A DNA stretch of 64,000 bases from Terasakiella magnetica (GCA_902729415.1 CACVCF010000001.1:62001-126000); one strand, 5' to 3'. Positions 24,398 through 34,123 are shown, counted from the stretch's first letter. Numbers and translations: made by a program. Notes: a model not told the origin generated them from the letters alone.

Positions 24398-26739
24398 TAC
24401 CTTCTCCCGCGAGATAGACGCAGGGCGTTACCAATTACTACCAGTGACGAGGTGGACATGGCAATCGCGGCGATGAGGGGAGTGACAAAACCTGCCACCG
24501 CCAGCGGCACCGTGAAAATGTTGTAGCCTAGGGCCAGGATGAAATTCTGTCGCACCAGCAGACGGGATTTGCGCGCCACGTGAAGGGTTTCCGTCACCGG
24601 CTCCAGCCGCTCGCCCTGGAACACCACATCGGCGACGGTCTGGCTGATATCGACCGCCGAAGACGGCGACATGGAGACATGGGCGGCGGCCAAAGCGGGG
24701 GCGTCGTTGAGGCCATCACCGATCATCAGTACCTTGCGGCCCATACCCGCCAGTTCGGCCAGCCGTGCGCATTTCTCCCCGGGCGTGCAGCCTGCCCGCC
24801 ACTCGGTAATGCCCAAATCCGCCGCCACCTGTCCCGCCGTGACCGCGCGGTCGCCCGACAGCAATTCCACCGCCAGCCCCATGGCCTTAAGATCGGCCAC
24901 CAATTGGGCTGCGTCGGGGCGCGGGGCGTCAGTGAAGGCAAAACGCAGCGGCGCCGCCCCCGGACGGCTCAGCCACATCTCCGGCCCCTGGGCGGCACCG
25001 TCATCGGCGATCCCGATGAATGTGCGGCTGCCGAGGCGGATGCCGCGCGCCGCGATCTCCAGCCCCATGCCCGGAATCTCGGCCACGTCATCGGCCAGTT
25101 GCGAGGCGGGGGCGGCCTTGACCAGGGCGCGGGCCAGGGGATGCCGGGACGCCCGCGCCAGCGATGCCGCCAGCACCAGATCGGATTCGGCCCAATCCCC
25201 GGACGCCACCAATTGCGGCTTGCCCAGCGTCAGGGTGCCGGTCTTGTCGAACACCACGGTATCGGCATCGGCAAAGCGTTCCAGCGCCGTAGCCGATTTG
25301 ACCAAAATGCCCTGGCGCAGCAATCGCCCCGAGGCGATCACCTGCACCACCGGCACCGCCAGCGCCAAAGCGCAAGGACAAGTGATGATCAGCACCGCCA
25401 CGGCGTACAACAAAGCCATCTGCCAGGGCGCATCACCAAACAGCGTCCAGCCGGAAAAGGTCAGCAGCGCCGCCAGATGCACCACCGGGGCGTACCAGCG
25501 CGACACCCGGTCGGCCAAAGCGACATAGCGGGCGCGGCCCTGCTCGGCCACCTCCATCATGCGCACGATCTCGGCCAGCAGCGTCCGCTCGCCCACCGCC
25601 GCGACCACCAGCCGCAGCGGCGCCGACAGATTGATGGTTCCGGCAAAGACCTGGGCGCCAACGGCCACCGCCACCGGCACGCTTTCACCGGTGATCAGGC
25701 TGGTATCCACATCCGAGGCACCACCGACGATGGTGCCGTCGACGCCGATACGCTCTCCCGCCGCCACCAGAACCTTCGCCCCCGCCGCCACCTTGTGCGG
25801 CGGCATCAGCCTTTGGCTGCCGTCCTCGTCCAACACCGTCACCGCCACCGCGTCCAGGGCCAGCAGGTGCTCGACGGTGCTGCGCGCCCGCCCCCGCGCC
25901 CGCGAATCGAGATAGCGGCCGATCAGCAGGAAGAACAGCAAGGTGATGGCCGAATCGAAATAGGCGTATTCGCCGCCGTGGATGGTCTCCCACAGGCTCA
26001 TCAGACAGGCCAGGGTGACGCCGATGCTGATGGGCACATCCATGTTGGTGCGCCCGGCCCGCAGCGCCGACACCGCCGACCGGGCGAAGGGGCGAATGCA
26101 CCACGCCACGGCGGGCAGGGCCACCAGGGCCGAGACCCAGTGCATCAGGCCGCGGGTATGCGGCCCCATATAGGAGAAATGCCCGGCCCACACCGAGACC
26201 GACAACAGCATGACATTGCTGGCAGCAAAGCCAGCCACCGCCAGGGCGCGCAGCAACTCCTTCTCCTGGCGCTGGGTTTCTGCTCCCAGGCGCTCAGGAT
26301 CATAGGGCACCAGGCGATAGCCCACCGCCAGCACCGGCGCCAGAATATCGCCGGGCCGGGCCGCGTCTTGCCGCCAGCGCAGCACCAGCCGCCGCGTGGT
26401 CATGTTGACCCGCGCCCAGGTGACGCCGGGCTGCTTGTTCAAGAGGGATTCGATCAGCCAGATACAGGCACCGCAATGCAGCCCCTCGACCATCAGGTGA
26501 AGGCTGGCCTCGCCCGTGTCATCCACCGTCACATGGGCGGAAAAGTCATGGATCTGGAGCGCGTCCTCGTCCGGGCGCAACGGCCGCGCCTTGGGGTCGA
26601 CGCTGCGGCGCAGGTAGTACTGCTCCAGACCCAGGCCTTGCAGCAAACGAAAGGCGCCCTCGCAGCCCCGGCAGCAGAACTCGCCCGCCAGGGATTCTGG
26701 GATTGCACCGCCGCAGTGTCGGCAAACGGAAAGGCTCAC
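24397..26739 (-). CDS. ccoI: Copper-translocating P-type ATPase CcoI/FixI
   Basis: A 780-residue P1B ATPase that exports copper for the CuB centre of cbb3 oxidase. In order: N-terminal CRHCGG and CCRGC cysteines; an HMA domain with HCGACIW; the A-domain TGES loop (LITGESVPV); the membrane CPC metal site (IITCPCALALA); phosphorylation site DKTGTLTLG; and hinge GDGLNDAPALAAA. Start GTG 26739 overlaps the ccoH stop (GTGA). The frame extends 23 codons further upstream, but those overlap ccoH and have no family match. All catalytic motifs are intact. Confidence 0.95.
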   Translation of the reverse strand: MSLSVCRHCGGAIPESLAGEFCCRGCEGAFRLLQGLGLEQYYLRRSVDPKARPLRPDEDALQIHDFSAHVTVDDTGEASLHLMVEGLHCGACIWLIESLLNKQPGVTWARVNMTTRRLVLRWRQDAARPGDILAPVLAVGYRLVPYDPERLGAETQRQEKELLRALAVAGFAASNVMLLSVSVWAGHFSYMGPHTRGLMHWVSALVALPAVAWCIRPFARSAVSALRAGRTNMDVPISIGVTLACLMSLWETIHGGEYAYFDSAITLLFFLLIGRYLDSRARGRARSTVEHLLALDAVAVTVLDEDGSQRLMPPHKVAAGAKVLVAAGERIGVDGTIVGGASDVDTSLITGESVPVAVAVGAQVFAGTINLSAPLRLVVAAVGERTLLAEIVRMMEVAEQGRARYVALADRVSRWYAPVVHLAALLTFSGWTLFGDAPWQMALLYAVAVLIITCPCALALAVPVVQVIASGRLLRQGILVKSATALERFADADTVVFDKTGTLTLGKPQLVASGDWAESDLVLAASLARASRHPLARALVKAAPASQLADDVAEIPGMGLEIAARGIRLGSRTFIGIADDGAAQGPEMWLSRPGAAPLRFAFTDAPRPDAAQLVADLKAMGLAVELLSGDRAVTAGQVAADLGITEWRAGCTPGEKCARLAELAGMGRKVLMIGDGLNDAPALAAAHVSMSPSSAVDISQTVADVVFQGERLEPVTETLHVARKSRLLVRQNFILALGYNIFTVPLAVAGFVTPLIAAIAMSTSSLVVIGNALRLSRGRR

Positions 26740-27218
26740 GGCGCGATGATACGGCGCGACAGCTGATAGGACGTATCGGCCCCGCGCGCGACGACGCCCA
26801 TGTCCCACACCCCGGCCAAAGGCAGCTGCTGAATTACGGCATAGGTGCCGGGGGCGACACGGGCCAGGGTGACCTTGGAATCATGCCCTTTGGCGGTGGG
26901 GCGGACGAATTCGGCCTCCACCTTCATGTCGTCCACCGGCTTGCCCGCCTTGTCCAGATAGGTGACGGTGACGCTGGCGGCGTGATTTTCACGCGGTTCG
27001 ACCTTGAGGTCCACAGCCCAGCCCATCTCCTCCTGGCGGCGCGCCGCCTCGATGGCCGAGTTGTAGGCCAGCCCCTTCTCATAAGGCCGCTCGGTGGCAA
27101 GCCCAGAGAAGGTCGTGCTGGCGAAATAGGCCATGGTGAAGTTCACGATCAGAACCACCACGAAGGCCGCCACGAAAATATAGGGATACCACCAGCCTGA
27201 TTGACGTTGCGCGGTCAT
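26736..27218 (-). CDS. ccoH: cbb3 oxidase maturation protein CcoH/FixH
   Basis: A 160-residue protein with one N-terminal membrane anchor (YPYIFVAAFVVVLIVNFTMAYFA) and a periplasmic FixH domain. Family features are YEKGLAYNSAIEAARRQEEMGW near residue 45 and PGTYAVIQQLPLAGVWDMGV near the end. It is a stable partner of assembling cbb3 complexes in relatives. It starts 6 bases after the ccoG stop and overlaps ccoI. Confidence 0.93.
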   Translation of the reverse strand: MTAQRQSGWWYPYIFVAAFVVVLIVNFTMAYFASTTFSGLATERPYEKGLAYNSAIEAARRQEEMGWAVDLKVEPRENHAASVTVTYLDKAGKPVDDMKVEAEFVRPTAKGHDSKVTLARVAPGTYAVIQQLPLAGVWDMGVVARGADTSYQLSRRIIAP

Positions 27219-27224
27219 GGAACC

Positions 27225-28679
27225 TCACTGATCCGGTGCGGCGAACATGGACTCGACCCGGGTCGGCCGCTCGCCCGACTTTTCGGTCAGGGTAAAGGCC
27301 AGCGCCGTGCGCTTGCCTTGCAGCTTGGCGGGGGGAGCGGTGACAAACACGTTATAGGCGCCGACGGAATCCGCCGGGATCACCAGGTCGGTCTTGGTGA
27401 CGTTGGAAGGCCCGCCGACCACAGAGAAGGTGACGTCGTCGATTCCGGACACCTCCAGGGCATAGCTGCGCTCTTCCCGGATCATGTTGGAGATCTTCAG
27501 CACATAGCCGTTGCGGATCGAGCCGTTGGACAATTGCACGAACAGCGGTGCGCGCTCGTGCTGCACCGAAAGCTCGGTGGTCTTGCGCGACGCCAACGAA
27601 CCCACCATCAGACCACCCACCAGGGTCAGAATGACGACATAGATCACCGTGCGGGTCCGCACCAGACGCAGCTTACCCTGGCCACCCGCCGCCCTGGCCG
27701 CCTGATTGGCGATGGAATCCCACCGGATCAAGCCGCGCGGCAGATTATACTTGTCCATCATGCTGTCACAGGCGTCGATGCACAGGGCGCAGCCGATGCA
27801 GCCCATCTGGATGCCGTCGCGGATATCGATGCCGGTGGGACAGGCGTTGACGCACATCTTGCAATCGATGCAATGGCCGCGGTTCTCGAACGTGCTGCCC
27901 TTGCGGAAGGGCTGGCGCGGTTCACCGCGATGTTCCTCATAGCCGACGATCAGCGAATGCTCGTCGAACATGGCCGACTGAAAGCGGGAATAGGGGCACA
28001 TATAAAGGCAGACCTGCTCGCGCGCATAGCCGGCCAGCATGAAACAAAAGCCACCGACGATGGCGATGGCCGAATAGGTCCCAACGCTTTCTTCCAGCGT
28101 CAGGATATCGCGCAGCATGGTGGGCGCGTCGCCGAAGAACAGGGTGAAGGCGATGCCGCAGGCCGCCGAGATCACCAGCCAGATCAGATTGACCACGGTT
28201 TTCTTGACGATCTTGTCGCCGTTCCATTTCTGGCGGTCCATGGCCATGCGCTTGGCCCGGTCGCCGACCACCACCCGCTCGACCAGCATGAACAGGTCGG
28301 TATAGACGGTCTGCCAGCACAAGAAACCGCACCAGACGCGGCCCGCCAGCGAACTCATCAAAAACAGCGATATTGCGGCGATGAACAGCAGCCCGGTGAG
28401 GTAGTAAACTTCCTGCGGCCAGATTTCGAGGAAGAAGAAATAACCGCGTCGCCCCGCCATATCAGCCAGAATAGCTTGATTCGGTGCACCGGGGCCACGG
28501 TCCCAGCGCAGGAACGGCGCCAGATGCCAGAACGCCAGCAACACCACCGCCACCCACCATTTGGCGCTGCGGAACTTGCCCTTGACCGAGCGGGGGTGAA
28601 TCATCACGGTCTCGGCATAAAGCGAGCCGCCGCCGTTGGGGGACGTCTTCAGCGTCGGGTCGATGGTCTTGATGGACAT
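27225..28679 (-). CDS. ccoG: cbb3 maturation ferredoxin-like protein CcoG/FixG (RdxA)
   Basis: A membrane protein of about 484 residues with several N-terminal spans. Two [4Fe-4S] motifs lie near residues 255-300 (CIDCKMCVNACPTGI and CIGCALCIDACDS), with an upstream CLYMCP. It has a C-terminal Ig-like FixG domain (RNGYVLKISNMIREERSYALEVSG). Known as a cupric reductase feeding copper to CcoI in relatives. I start at ATG 28679 (MSIKTIDP); GTG 28691 is possible. It is separated from ccoP by 237 bases with a terminator-like hairpin, so ccoGHIS may have its own promoter. Confidence 0.94.
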   Translation of the reverse strand: MSIKTIDPTLKTSPNGGGSLYAETVMIHPRSVKGKFRSAKWWVAVVLLAFWHLAPFLRWDRGPGAPNQAILADMAGRRGYFFFLEIWPQEVYYLTGLLFIAAISLFLMSSLAGRVWCGFLCWQTVYTDLFMLVERVVVGDRAKRMAMDRQKWNGDKIVKKTVVNLIWLVISAACGIAFTLFFGDAPTMLRDILTLEESVGTYSAIAIVGGFCFMLAGYAREQVCLYMCPYSRFQSAMFDEHSLIVGYEEHRGEPRQPFRKGSTFENRGHCIDCKMCVNACPTGIDIRDGIQMGCIGCALCIDACDSMMDKYNLPRGLIRWDSIANQAARAAGGQGKLRLVRTRTVIYVVILTLVGGLMVGSLASRKTTELSVQHERAPLFVQLSNGSIRNGYVLKISNMIREERSYALEVSGIDDVTFSVVGGPSNVTKTDLVIPADSVGAYNVFVTAPPAKLQGKRTALAFTLTEKSGERPTRVESMFAAPDQ

Positions 28680-28864
28680 GGCACGGGGCACTCTGCTGGA
28701 TTGCTGACGGGCGGCCGCAGTCTAACGATTTCCGACTGGCGACAGGGCGCCATAATGAACATAGCGGCAATGTCGAAGTCGCGGTGCTGGCTCGGTTGAT
28801 ATAGCACCGAACTTGGCCCGCGAAGATTTTTTTCCAGTCATATTTCCCCCTTGAAAACCAGAAG

Positions 28865-28894
28865 GGCGCGCCCCCCTCTCGAAGAGCGCACCCG
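28865..28894 (-). terminator. Terminator between ccoP and ccoG
   Basis: GGGTGCGC and GCGCGCCC pair (28887-28894 with 28865-28872, one G-T wobble) with a short inner CTC/GAG stem. On the minus strand TTCTGGTTTTC follows. It would attenuate transcription from the structural genes ccoNOQP into the maturation genes. Confidence 0.6.
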
Positions 28895-28916
28895 ACCGGT
28901 TCCCCCCCCGGGGATC

Positions 28917-29777
28917 TTACTTGCCGCCGCCCAGGTTGTGGACGTAAACGGCAAGCATCTTGATGGTGCTCGCGTCCAGACGTTCGGTCCAAGCCGGCAT
29001 GGCGCCGTGCTTGGGCTTGGTGATCTGGTCGACGATGTCCTTCTTGGTGCCCTTGTACAGCCAAATCTGGTTGTTCAGAGCCGGAGCGCCAAGATCCTTG
29101 TTGCCCGAGCCGTCTTCGGCATGGCAGGCCGCGCAGTTCTCGGTATAGACCGTCTCGCCCGCCGAGCCCTTGGCCGGAGCCTTGGACGCCAGGGACAAGA
29201 CATAATCAGCCGCCTGACCGATCTGGTCGTCCTTCAAGATGCCATCGGCGCCGAACTTCGGCATCTCGCTCTGACGCGAGCTGCTGTTGGTATTGCGGAC
29301 ACCAAACTTGATGGTCTGCTCGATCTCGGCCAAGGCGCCGCCCCACAGCCATTCGTCGTCGGCCAGGGCCGGATAGCCATAGGCACCGACACCACCGACG
29401 CCGTGACAGGGAGCGCAGTTCTCGTTGAACGCGATCTTGCCGCCGGCCATGGCATAGCGAAGCAGATCCTTGTCCTTTTCGATAGCACCCACGTCGGAGG
29501 CTTCGATCTTGGACAGCCAGGCAGAGCGGGACTTCTTCTGCTCGGCCAGATCCTTTTCCAATTCGCCACGGGACGAATAGCCCAGATAGCCCTTGGTATA
29601 GCCGTTCAGTGTCGGCCAAGCGGGCATCATGACCCAGTAGCCGATAGCCCAAACAACCGAGGCCCAGAATACGTAAACCCACCACTTCGGCAAAGGAGTG
29701 TTTAGCTCCTTGATACCGTCCCACTCATGTCCGGTAGTATTTTGACCGGACACCGAGTCCTTTTCAATGGTCGCCAT
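28917..29777 (-). CDS. ccoP: cbb3 oxidase dihaem subunit CcoP
   Basis: A 286-residue membrane-anchored cytochrome c. An N-terminal amphipathic segment (DGIKELNTPLPKWWVYVFWASVVWAIGYWV) carries the anchor. Two c-type haem sites follow, CAPCH near residue 121 and CAACH near 217, each with a downstream Met ligand region (EMPKFG and AMPAW). It passes electrons from the bc1 complex to CcoO. It begins two bases after the ccoQ stop. Confidence 0.97.
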   Translation of the reverse strand: MATIEKDSVSGQNTTGHEWDGIKELNTPLPKWWVYVFWASVVWAIGYWVMMPAWPTLNGYTKGYLGYSSRGELEKDLAEQKKSRSAWLSKIEASDVGAIEKDKDLLRYAMAGGKIAFNENCAPCHGVGGVGAYGYPALADDEWLWGGALAEIEQTIKFGVRNTNSSSRQSEMPKFGADGILKDDQIGQAADYVLSLASKAPAKGSAGETVYTENCAACHAEDGSGNKDLGAPALNNQIWLYKGTKKDIVDQITKPKHGAMPAWTERLDASTIKMLAVYVHNLGGGK

Positions 29778-29779
29778 TG

Positions 29780-29941
29780 TTAGCGCTCCTCATTGTCATC
29801 ATTCAGCGGGATGTTTCCGTACTCTTCCAGCCGTTCTTTGTTCTTTGGCCGGTAGGCATAGAAAACAATCCCGATGAAGATCATCATCACCCACAGTACC
29901 CAGAAGGGCCGGAGTACATTGTCGACGAATGCGACGAACAA
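29780..29941 (-). CDS. ccoQ: cbb3 oxidase small subunit CcoQ
   Basis: A 53-residue single-span protein between ccoO and ccoP, seen only by reading the gap. It contains RPFWVLWVMMIFIGIVFYAY, then RPKNKERLEEYGNIPLNDDN. The best start is TTG 29941: an AGGAG that overlaps the ccoO stop lies 8 bases upstream, and no ATG or GTG precedes the membrane span. Position and hydropathy are as expected for CcoQ, which stabilises the complex. Confidence 0.88.
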   Translation of the reverse strand: MFVAFVDNVLRPFWVLWVMMIFIGIVFYAYRPKNKERLEEYGNIPLNDDNEER

Positions 29942-29952
29942 ACTCCGTACTC

Positions 29953-30681
29953 CTAGCGGTTAAATGCCCCGGGTTTGACGGTCGTGAAATCGACCATCGT
30001 CCCCAGCACTTGCAGATAAGCCACCAGGGCGTCCATCTCGGTCACCTTGTCCTTGCCGGACGCGGAACCGATACGGGCCTTGGGATAGCTGGCGGCCACG
30101 GCCGGGCTCGAAGCCGGGTCCGCGAAAACCTGCTCTTCCAAGTCCTTCTTGGCATTGGCGATCTGAGCGTCCGTATAGGGCACGCCGACGACGCGGTTCG
30201 CTTTGAGGTGAGCCGTGATGTCAGCATAGTCCAGCGGGCGCGACAGGTGCTTGTAGCCCGGCATGACCGAACCAGGAACCACGTCACGCGGGTTGATGAG
30301 GTGGCGGACCTGCCAATCGTTGGTGTACTTGCCGCCAACGCGCGCCAGATCCGGACCGGTACGCTTGGACCCCCACTGGAAGGGGTGGTCGTACTTGGAC
30401 TCGGCCGCAAGGCTGTACGGTCCATAGCGTTCGACCTCGTCCTTGAACGGACGGATCATCTGGCTGTGGCAGTTGTAGCAGCCTTCACGGATGTAGATGT
30501 TGCGGCCCGCCAATTCCAGCGGGCTGTAGGGACGAACACCATCCACCTTCTCGATGGTCGATTCGATCGAGAACAGCGGGATGACTTCCACCAGGCCGCC
30601 GACAACGACCGTGAGGAGGATGCCGACCGCCATGAAGAAGATGTTGGTTTCGATCTTGGCGTGATGCTTGAAAATAGACAT
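29953..30681 (-). CDS. ccoO: cbb3 oxidase monohaem subunit CcoO
   Basis: A 242-residue membrane-anchored cytochrome c with an N-terminal span (IFFMAVGILLTVVVGGLVEVIPL), haem site CYNCH near residue 68 in REGCYNCHSQMIRPFKDEVERYG, and KRTGPDLARVGGKYTNDW. The Met ligand lies in GSVMPGYKHL. All are canonical FixO features. It lies 13 bases after ccoN. Confidence 0.97.
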   Translation of the reverse strand: MSIFKHHAKIETNIFFMAVGILLTVVVGGLVEVIPLFSIESTIEKVDGVRPYSPLELAGRNIYIREGCYNCHSQMIRPFKDEVERYGPYSLAAESKYDHPFQWGSKRTGPDLARVGGKYTNDWQVRHLINPRDVVPGSVMPGYKHLSRPLDYADITAHLKANRVVGVPYTDAQIANAKKDLEEQVFADPASSPAVAASYPKARIGSASGKDKVTEMDALVAYLQVLGTMVDFTTVKPGAFNR

Positions 30682-30694
30682 GGGTCAGGTCTCC

Positions 30695-32146
30695 TCAGCG
30701 TGCGCCGCCGGTGGCGGGAGCGTAGGCCTCGTCGGAAACATCACCCTTGATGGTCTTGTAGACGTTGTAGACCATCACCAGCGAACCGACCACGAAGAGC
30801 AGGCCGCCGAGAGCGCGGATGACGTAATACGGCTTCATGGCCTCGACAGTCTCGATGAACGAGTACTGCAGGAAGCCGAGGTTGTCATAGGCACGCCACA
30901 TGAGACCCTGCATGATGCCCGAGATCCACATCGCAGTGATGTAGAGAACGATGCCCATGGTGGCGATCCAGAAGTGAACGCCGACCAGCTTCAGCGAGTA
31001 CAGCTCCTTGCGGCCCCACAGCTTGGGAACCAGGCAGTACAGAGCGCCAAAGGAAACGAAGGCAACCCAGCCCAAAGCACCGGAGTGCACGTGGCCGATC
31101 CCCCAATCGGTGTAGTGCGACAGGGAATTCACCGCCTTGATCGACATCATCGGGCCTTCGAAGGTCGACATGCCGTAGAACGCCACCGAGGACACCAGGA
31201 ATCGCATGACCGGATCGGTCCGCAGCTTGTCCCAGGCACCCGAAAGGGTCATCAGGCCGTTGATCATGCCACCCCAGGACGGCATCCACAGCATCACCGA
31301 GAAGGTCATGCCCAGCGTCTGCGCCCAATCCGGCAAAGCGGTGTAGTGCAGATGGTGCGGACCGGCCCAGATATACAGGAAGATCAGCGCCCAGAAGTGC
31401 ACGATGGACAAGCGATAGGAATAGACCGGACGCTCGGCCCGCTTCGGCACGAAGTAGTACATGATGCCGAGGAAGCCCGCGGTCAGGAAGAAGCCCACCG
31501 CATTGTGGCCGTACCACCACTGGGTCATGGCGTTCTGCACGCCACCGAACACGTTGTAGCTCTTCATCCAGCCGCCGCCGAAGAACAGCACCGGCACCGC
31601 CAGGTTGTTACCCAGATGCAGCATGGCGATGGTCAGGATCATGGCGAAGAAGAACCAGTTGGCCACGTAGATGTGGGGCTCCTTACGCTTCATGATGGTG
31701 CCCGCGAAGGCGATCAGATAGGCGACCCACACGACGGTCAGATAGAGGTCCAGCCACCATTCCGGCTCGGCGTATTCCTGGCCCTGGGAGAAGCCCAGAA
31801 CGTAAGACAGTGCCGCCATGACGATGAAGGACTGAAAGCCCCAGAAGATGAAGCCGCCCAAGCCGGAACCCCCGAACAGGGAGGCGCGGGAGGTGCGCTG
31901 CACGATGTACAGCGAAGTTGCGAGAAGAACGTTCCCGCCGAACGCGAAGATCACCGCAGAGGTGTGAAGCGGCCGCAGGCGGCCGAACGACGTCCACTCG
32001 AGATCGAGATTCAGAATGGGAAAGGCCAATTGGAAGGCGATGAAATCGCCCGCCAGGAAGCCCACGACGCCCCAGAATACCGCAGCGATCGTGAACTTCT
32101 TGATCACGTCTTCGCAATAGGGCGTGGCTTCGGTGTTGATGCTCAT
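30695..32146 (-). CDS. ccoN: cbb3-type cytochrome c oxidase catalytic subunit CcoN
   Basis: A 483-residue haem-copper oxidase subunit I of C type with about 12 membrane spans. Haem b and CuB ligands are visible: [15 protein letters not shown] (haem b His), [19 protein letters not shown] (CuB His and the helix VII Tyr), [13 protein letters not shown] (CuB His pair), and the haem pair in [14 protein letters not shown]. It reduces O2 to water with high affinity and pumps protons. First gene of the cco string, 149 bases downstream of an FNR box. In Magnetospirillum this enzyme supports microaerobic respiration (known from the genus, not shown here). Confidence 0.98.
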   Translation of the reverse strand: MSINTEATPYCEDVIKKFTIAAVFWGVVGFLAGDFIAFQLAFPILNLDLEWTSFGRLRPLHTSAVIFAFGGNVLLATSLYIVQRTSRASLFGGSGLGGFIFWGFQSFIVMAALSYVLGFSQGQEYAEPEWWLDLYLTVVWVAYLIAFAGTIMKRKEPHIYVANWFFFAMILTIAMLHLGNNLAVPVLFFGGGWMKSYNVFGGVQNAMTQWWYGHNAVGFFLTAGFLGIMYYFVPKRAERPVYSYRLSIVHFWALIFLYIWAGPHHLHYTALPDWAQTLGMTFSVMLWMPSWGGMINGLMTLSGAWDKLRTDPVMRFLVSSVAFYGMSTFEGPMMSIKAVNSLSHYTDWGIGHVHSGALGWVAFVSFGALYCLVPKLWGRKELYSLKLVGVHFWIATMGIVLYITAMWISGIMQGLMWRAYDNLGFLQYSFIETVEAMKPYYVIRALGGLLFVVGSLVMVYNVYKTIKGDVSDEAYAPATGGAR

Positions 32147-32294
32147 GCCGAACTCCTGTTTCGACCGAAAAAGGGTCTACCTGGAACGTCCGGCGAGATA
32201 GCGAGGTGGCACCATGCCCCCGGCGCCGCCAGCAAACCGGACGGTTCTTAAACTCCAAGTGATCGCACTATGACGACCAAAGCAAGCCCCGCCA

Positions 32295-32308
32295 TTGATA
32301 TACATCAA
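32295..32308 (-). promoter_or_regulatory. Perfect FNR/FixK box upstream of ccoN
   Basis: TTGATATACATCAA matches the TTGAT-N4-ATCAA consensus at all ten fixed positions. It is centred about 155 bp upstream of the ccoN ATG. The FNR-type regulator encoded at the end of the same locus has the matching E..SR recognition residues. The rest of the 323-base gap (32147-32469) holds no ORF. Confidence 0.88.
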
Positions 32309-32469
32309 AGTCGATAAATTTTAGGGGATTCATATTAGAAGGCCTCAAACACCAGGCAGAGGCACCCCGCACCCAGGGCCATCCTTACTTTTGCAGACAA
32401 TCGCCGTTCCACCACAATCGCCGTTCTCGCCTCTTGGCGGCGGGGCCTTGCCGCCGTACAGTGCCGCCC

Positions 32470-33675
32470 ATGAACCAGCACAGCCCCGACGACTCCGCCG
32501 CCCGCCCCGTTATCCGCCTCGCCAAGGGCCGCTCCAAGCGCCTGCGGGCAGGCCATCCCTGGGTCTTCTCCAACGAGATCGAAATGACTCCGGAGGCCAA
32601 GGCCCTGCCGCCCGGCGCCCTGGTCACCCTGATGGATGCCGGGGACGAACGCCTCGCCGTGGCCACCTTCAACCCCCATTCCCTGATCGCGGCCCGCGTG
32701 CTGAGCCGCCGCGCCGCCGATACCATTGATGCCGCCTTCCTGGCAGAGCGCCTGCGCGCCGCCCTGGATTTGCGCGACTCGCTGTTCGACGGCCCTTATT
32801 ACCGCCTGATTCATTCCGAGGCTGATCGCCTGCCCGGCCTGGTGGTGGACCGCTATGGCGACGTCTTGGCGGTACAGACCAACACCGCCGGGATGGAGCG
32901 TCTGCTGCCCGACCTGCTGGCGGCGTTCGAGATGGTGCTAAAGCCCCGTGCCGTGGTCCTGATCAATGACAGCCCGGTGCGCAAGCTGGAGGGTCTCGAC
33001 CTTCACCACGCCGTGGCGGCGGGTGAACTGACCGGGCCGGTGGAACTGGTGGAAAACGCCACCCGCTTCGTGGCCGACCTCACCGACGGCCAGAAGACCG
33101 GCTGGTTCTTCGACCAACGCGACAACCGCGCTTTCATTGCCCGTCTCGCCAAGGGCCGCCGGGTACTGGACGTCTATACCTATGCCGGAGGTTTCGCGGT
33201 CCAGGCCGCCATGTCCGGAGCCATCGAGACCATCGCAATCGACCGCTCCGAGCACTCCCTGGCCCTGGCCGACAAGGCCGCCGCCTTGAACGGCGTCACC
33301 GTCCAGACCGTCCGTGCCGAGGCCTTCGCCGAGATGGAGCGCCTCCACAAGGCCGGCGAGCGCTTCGGGGTGGTGGTGGCCGACCCGCCCGCTTTCGTGA
33401 AGTCCAAAAAGGATCTGGGCGCAGGCGCCAAGGGCTATCGCAAAATGGCCCGCCTTGCCGCCGCCCTGGTCGAGCCGGGCGGCTTCCTGCTGTGCGCCTC
33501 CTGCTCACACCACATGCCCGCCGAGACCTTTGCCGAGGAGATCGGCCACGGCCTGCATCTGGCCGGGCGCTCGGGCCGCATCCTGCGCAGCGCCGGGGCC
33601 GCGCCCGATCATCCGCTGCATCCCATGCTGCCGGAAAGTGCTTATCTTAAGGCACTGGTAATGCAATTGGATTAG
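32470..33675 (+). CDS. rlmI: RlmI-like 23S rRNA m5C methyltransferase (PUA + SAM domain)
   Basis: A 401-residue protein with an N-terminal PUA domain (LAKGRSKRLRAGHPWVFSNEI) and a class I SAM methyltransferase domain: RRVLDVYTYAGGFAVQAA (motif I), VVADPPAFVKSKKDL (motif IV), and CASCSHHM (motif VI with the cysteine). The family modifies C1962 of 23S rRNA in E. coli. I start at ATG 32470; an in-frame upstream start at 32434 adds a peptide with no family match. Likely monocistronic, with a G/C hairpin in its leader (GGCGGC..GCCGCC). Confidence 0.9.
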   Translation: MNQHSPDDSAARPVIRLAKGRSKRLRAGHPWVFSNEIEMTPEAKALPPGALVTLMDAGDERLAVATFNPHSLIAARVLSRRAADTIDAAFLAERLRAALDLRDSLFDGPYYRLIHSEADRLPGLVVDRYGDVLAVQTNTAGMERLLPDLLAAFEMVLKPRAVVLINDSPVRKLEGLDLHHAVAAGELTGPVELVENATRFVADLTDGQKTGWFFDQRDNRAFIARLAKGRRVLDVYTYAGGFAVQAAMSGAIETIAIDRSEHSLALADKAAALNGVTVQTVRAEAFAEMERLHKAGERFGVVVADPPAFVKSKKDLGAGAKGYRKMARLAAALVEPGGFLLCASCSHHMPAETFAEEIGHGLHLAGRSGRILRSAGAAPDHPLHPMLPESAYLKALVMQLD

Positions 33676-33712
33676 ACTGACGAGGTTGGCTTTCCAGTCA
33701 TGGGAGAAACCC

Positions 33713-34123
33713 ATGTCCATTACCGTAACGGCAGAACCGCCGTATCCGCTTCTTATCCCCCTGCCGCCGCCGCTTCCCGGCGAAAACAGCTTCCAGCAAG
33801 CCGAGACCGCCGCCAAGACGCTGCGGCTCAAATTGCTGAAGGCCCGGCTTGAGGCCATGCGGCTGGCGGCGGTGCCCCACAGCCCCCATGATGCCATCTC
33901 CACCGCCCAGGAGGCCGCCGACCTCGCCCATGGCGTCCGAGGAGCCGCCAGGGATGCGGGCCTGCCGACCGACGATCCAGAAATTCAAGCCGCTGTCACC
34001 ACGGCGCGCGCGGTGATCAACCGCAGCCGGCTGGCGGTCAAACCCGCCGGCCGCGAAGACAAGTGGCTGGACCGGCTGCAAGACAGCCTGAGCGACTCCT
34101 CGGCCCTCGATATTAAAGTGTAG
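33713..34123 (+). CDS. Hypothetical protein, mostly helical
   Basis: A 136-residue protein I do not recognise. The start ATG 33713 follows GGGAGAAACCC. The first 25 residues are Pro-rich (LLIPLPPPLPGE), then a helix-forming Ala/Lys/Arg stretch (ETAAKTLRLKLLKARLEAMRLAA), then an Ala-rich region and a charged tail. No signal peptide or membrane span is visible. It lies 37 bases after rlmI and may share its transcript. Its 3' end overlaps the convergent diguanylate cyclase gene by 11 bases. Composition hints at a conserved small protein of Rhodospirillales, but I cannot name a family. Confidence 0.7.
   Translation: MSITVTAEPPYPLLIPLPPPLPGENSFQQAETAAKTLRLKLLKARLEAMRLAAVPHSPHDAISTAQEAADLAHGVRGAARDAGLPTDDPEIQAAVTTARAVINRSRLAVKPAGREDKWLDRLQDSLSDSSALDIKV

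Noticed and set aside
24580..26766. Plus-strand open frame of 728 codons opposite ccoI
   Set aside because: Antisense shadow. Composition (runs of R, Q, H) is typical of a reversed GC-rich gene, and ccoI has all P-type ATPase motifs.
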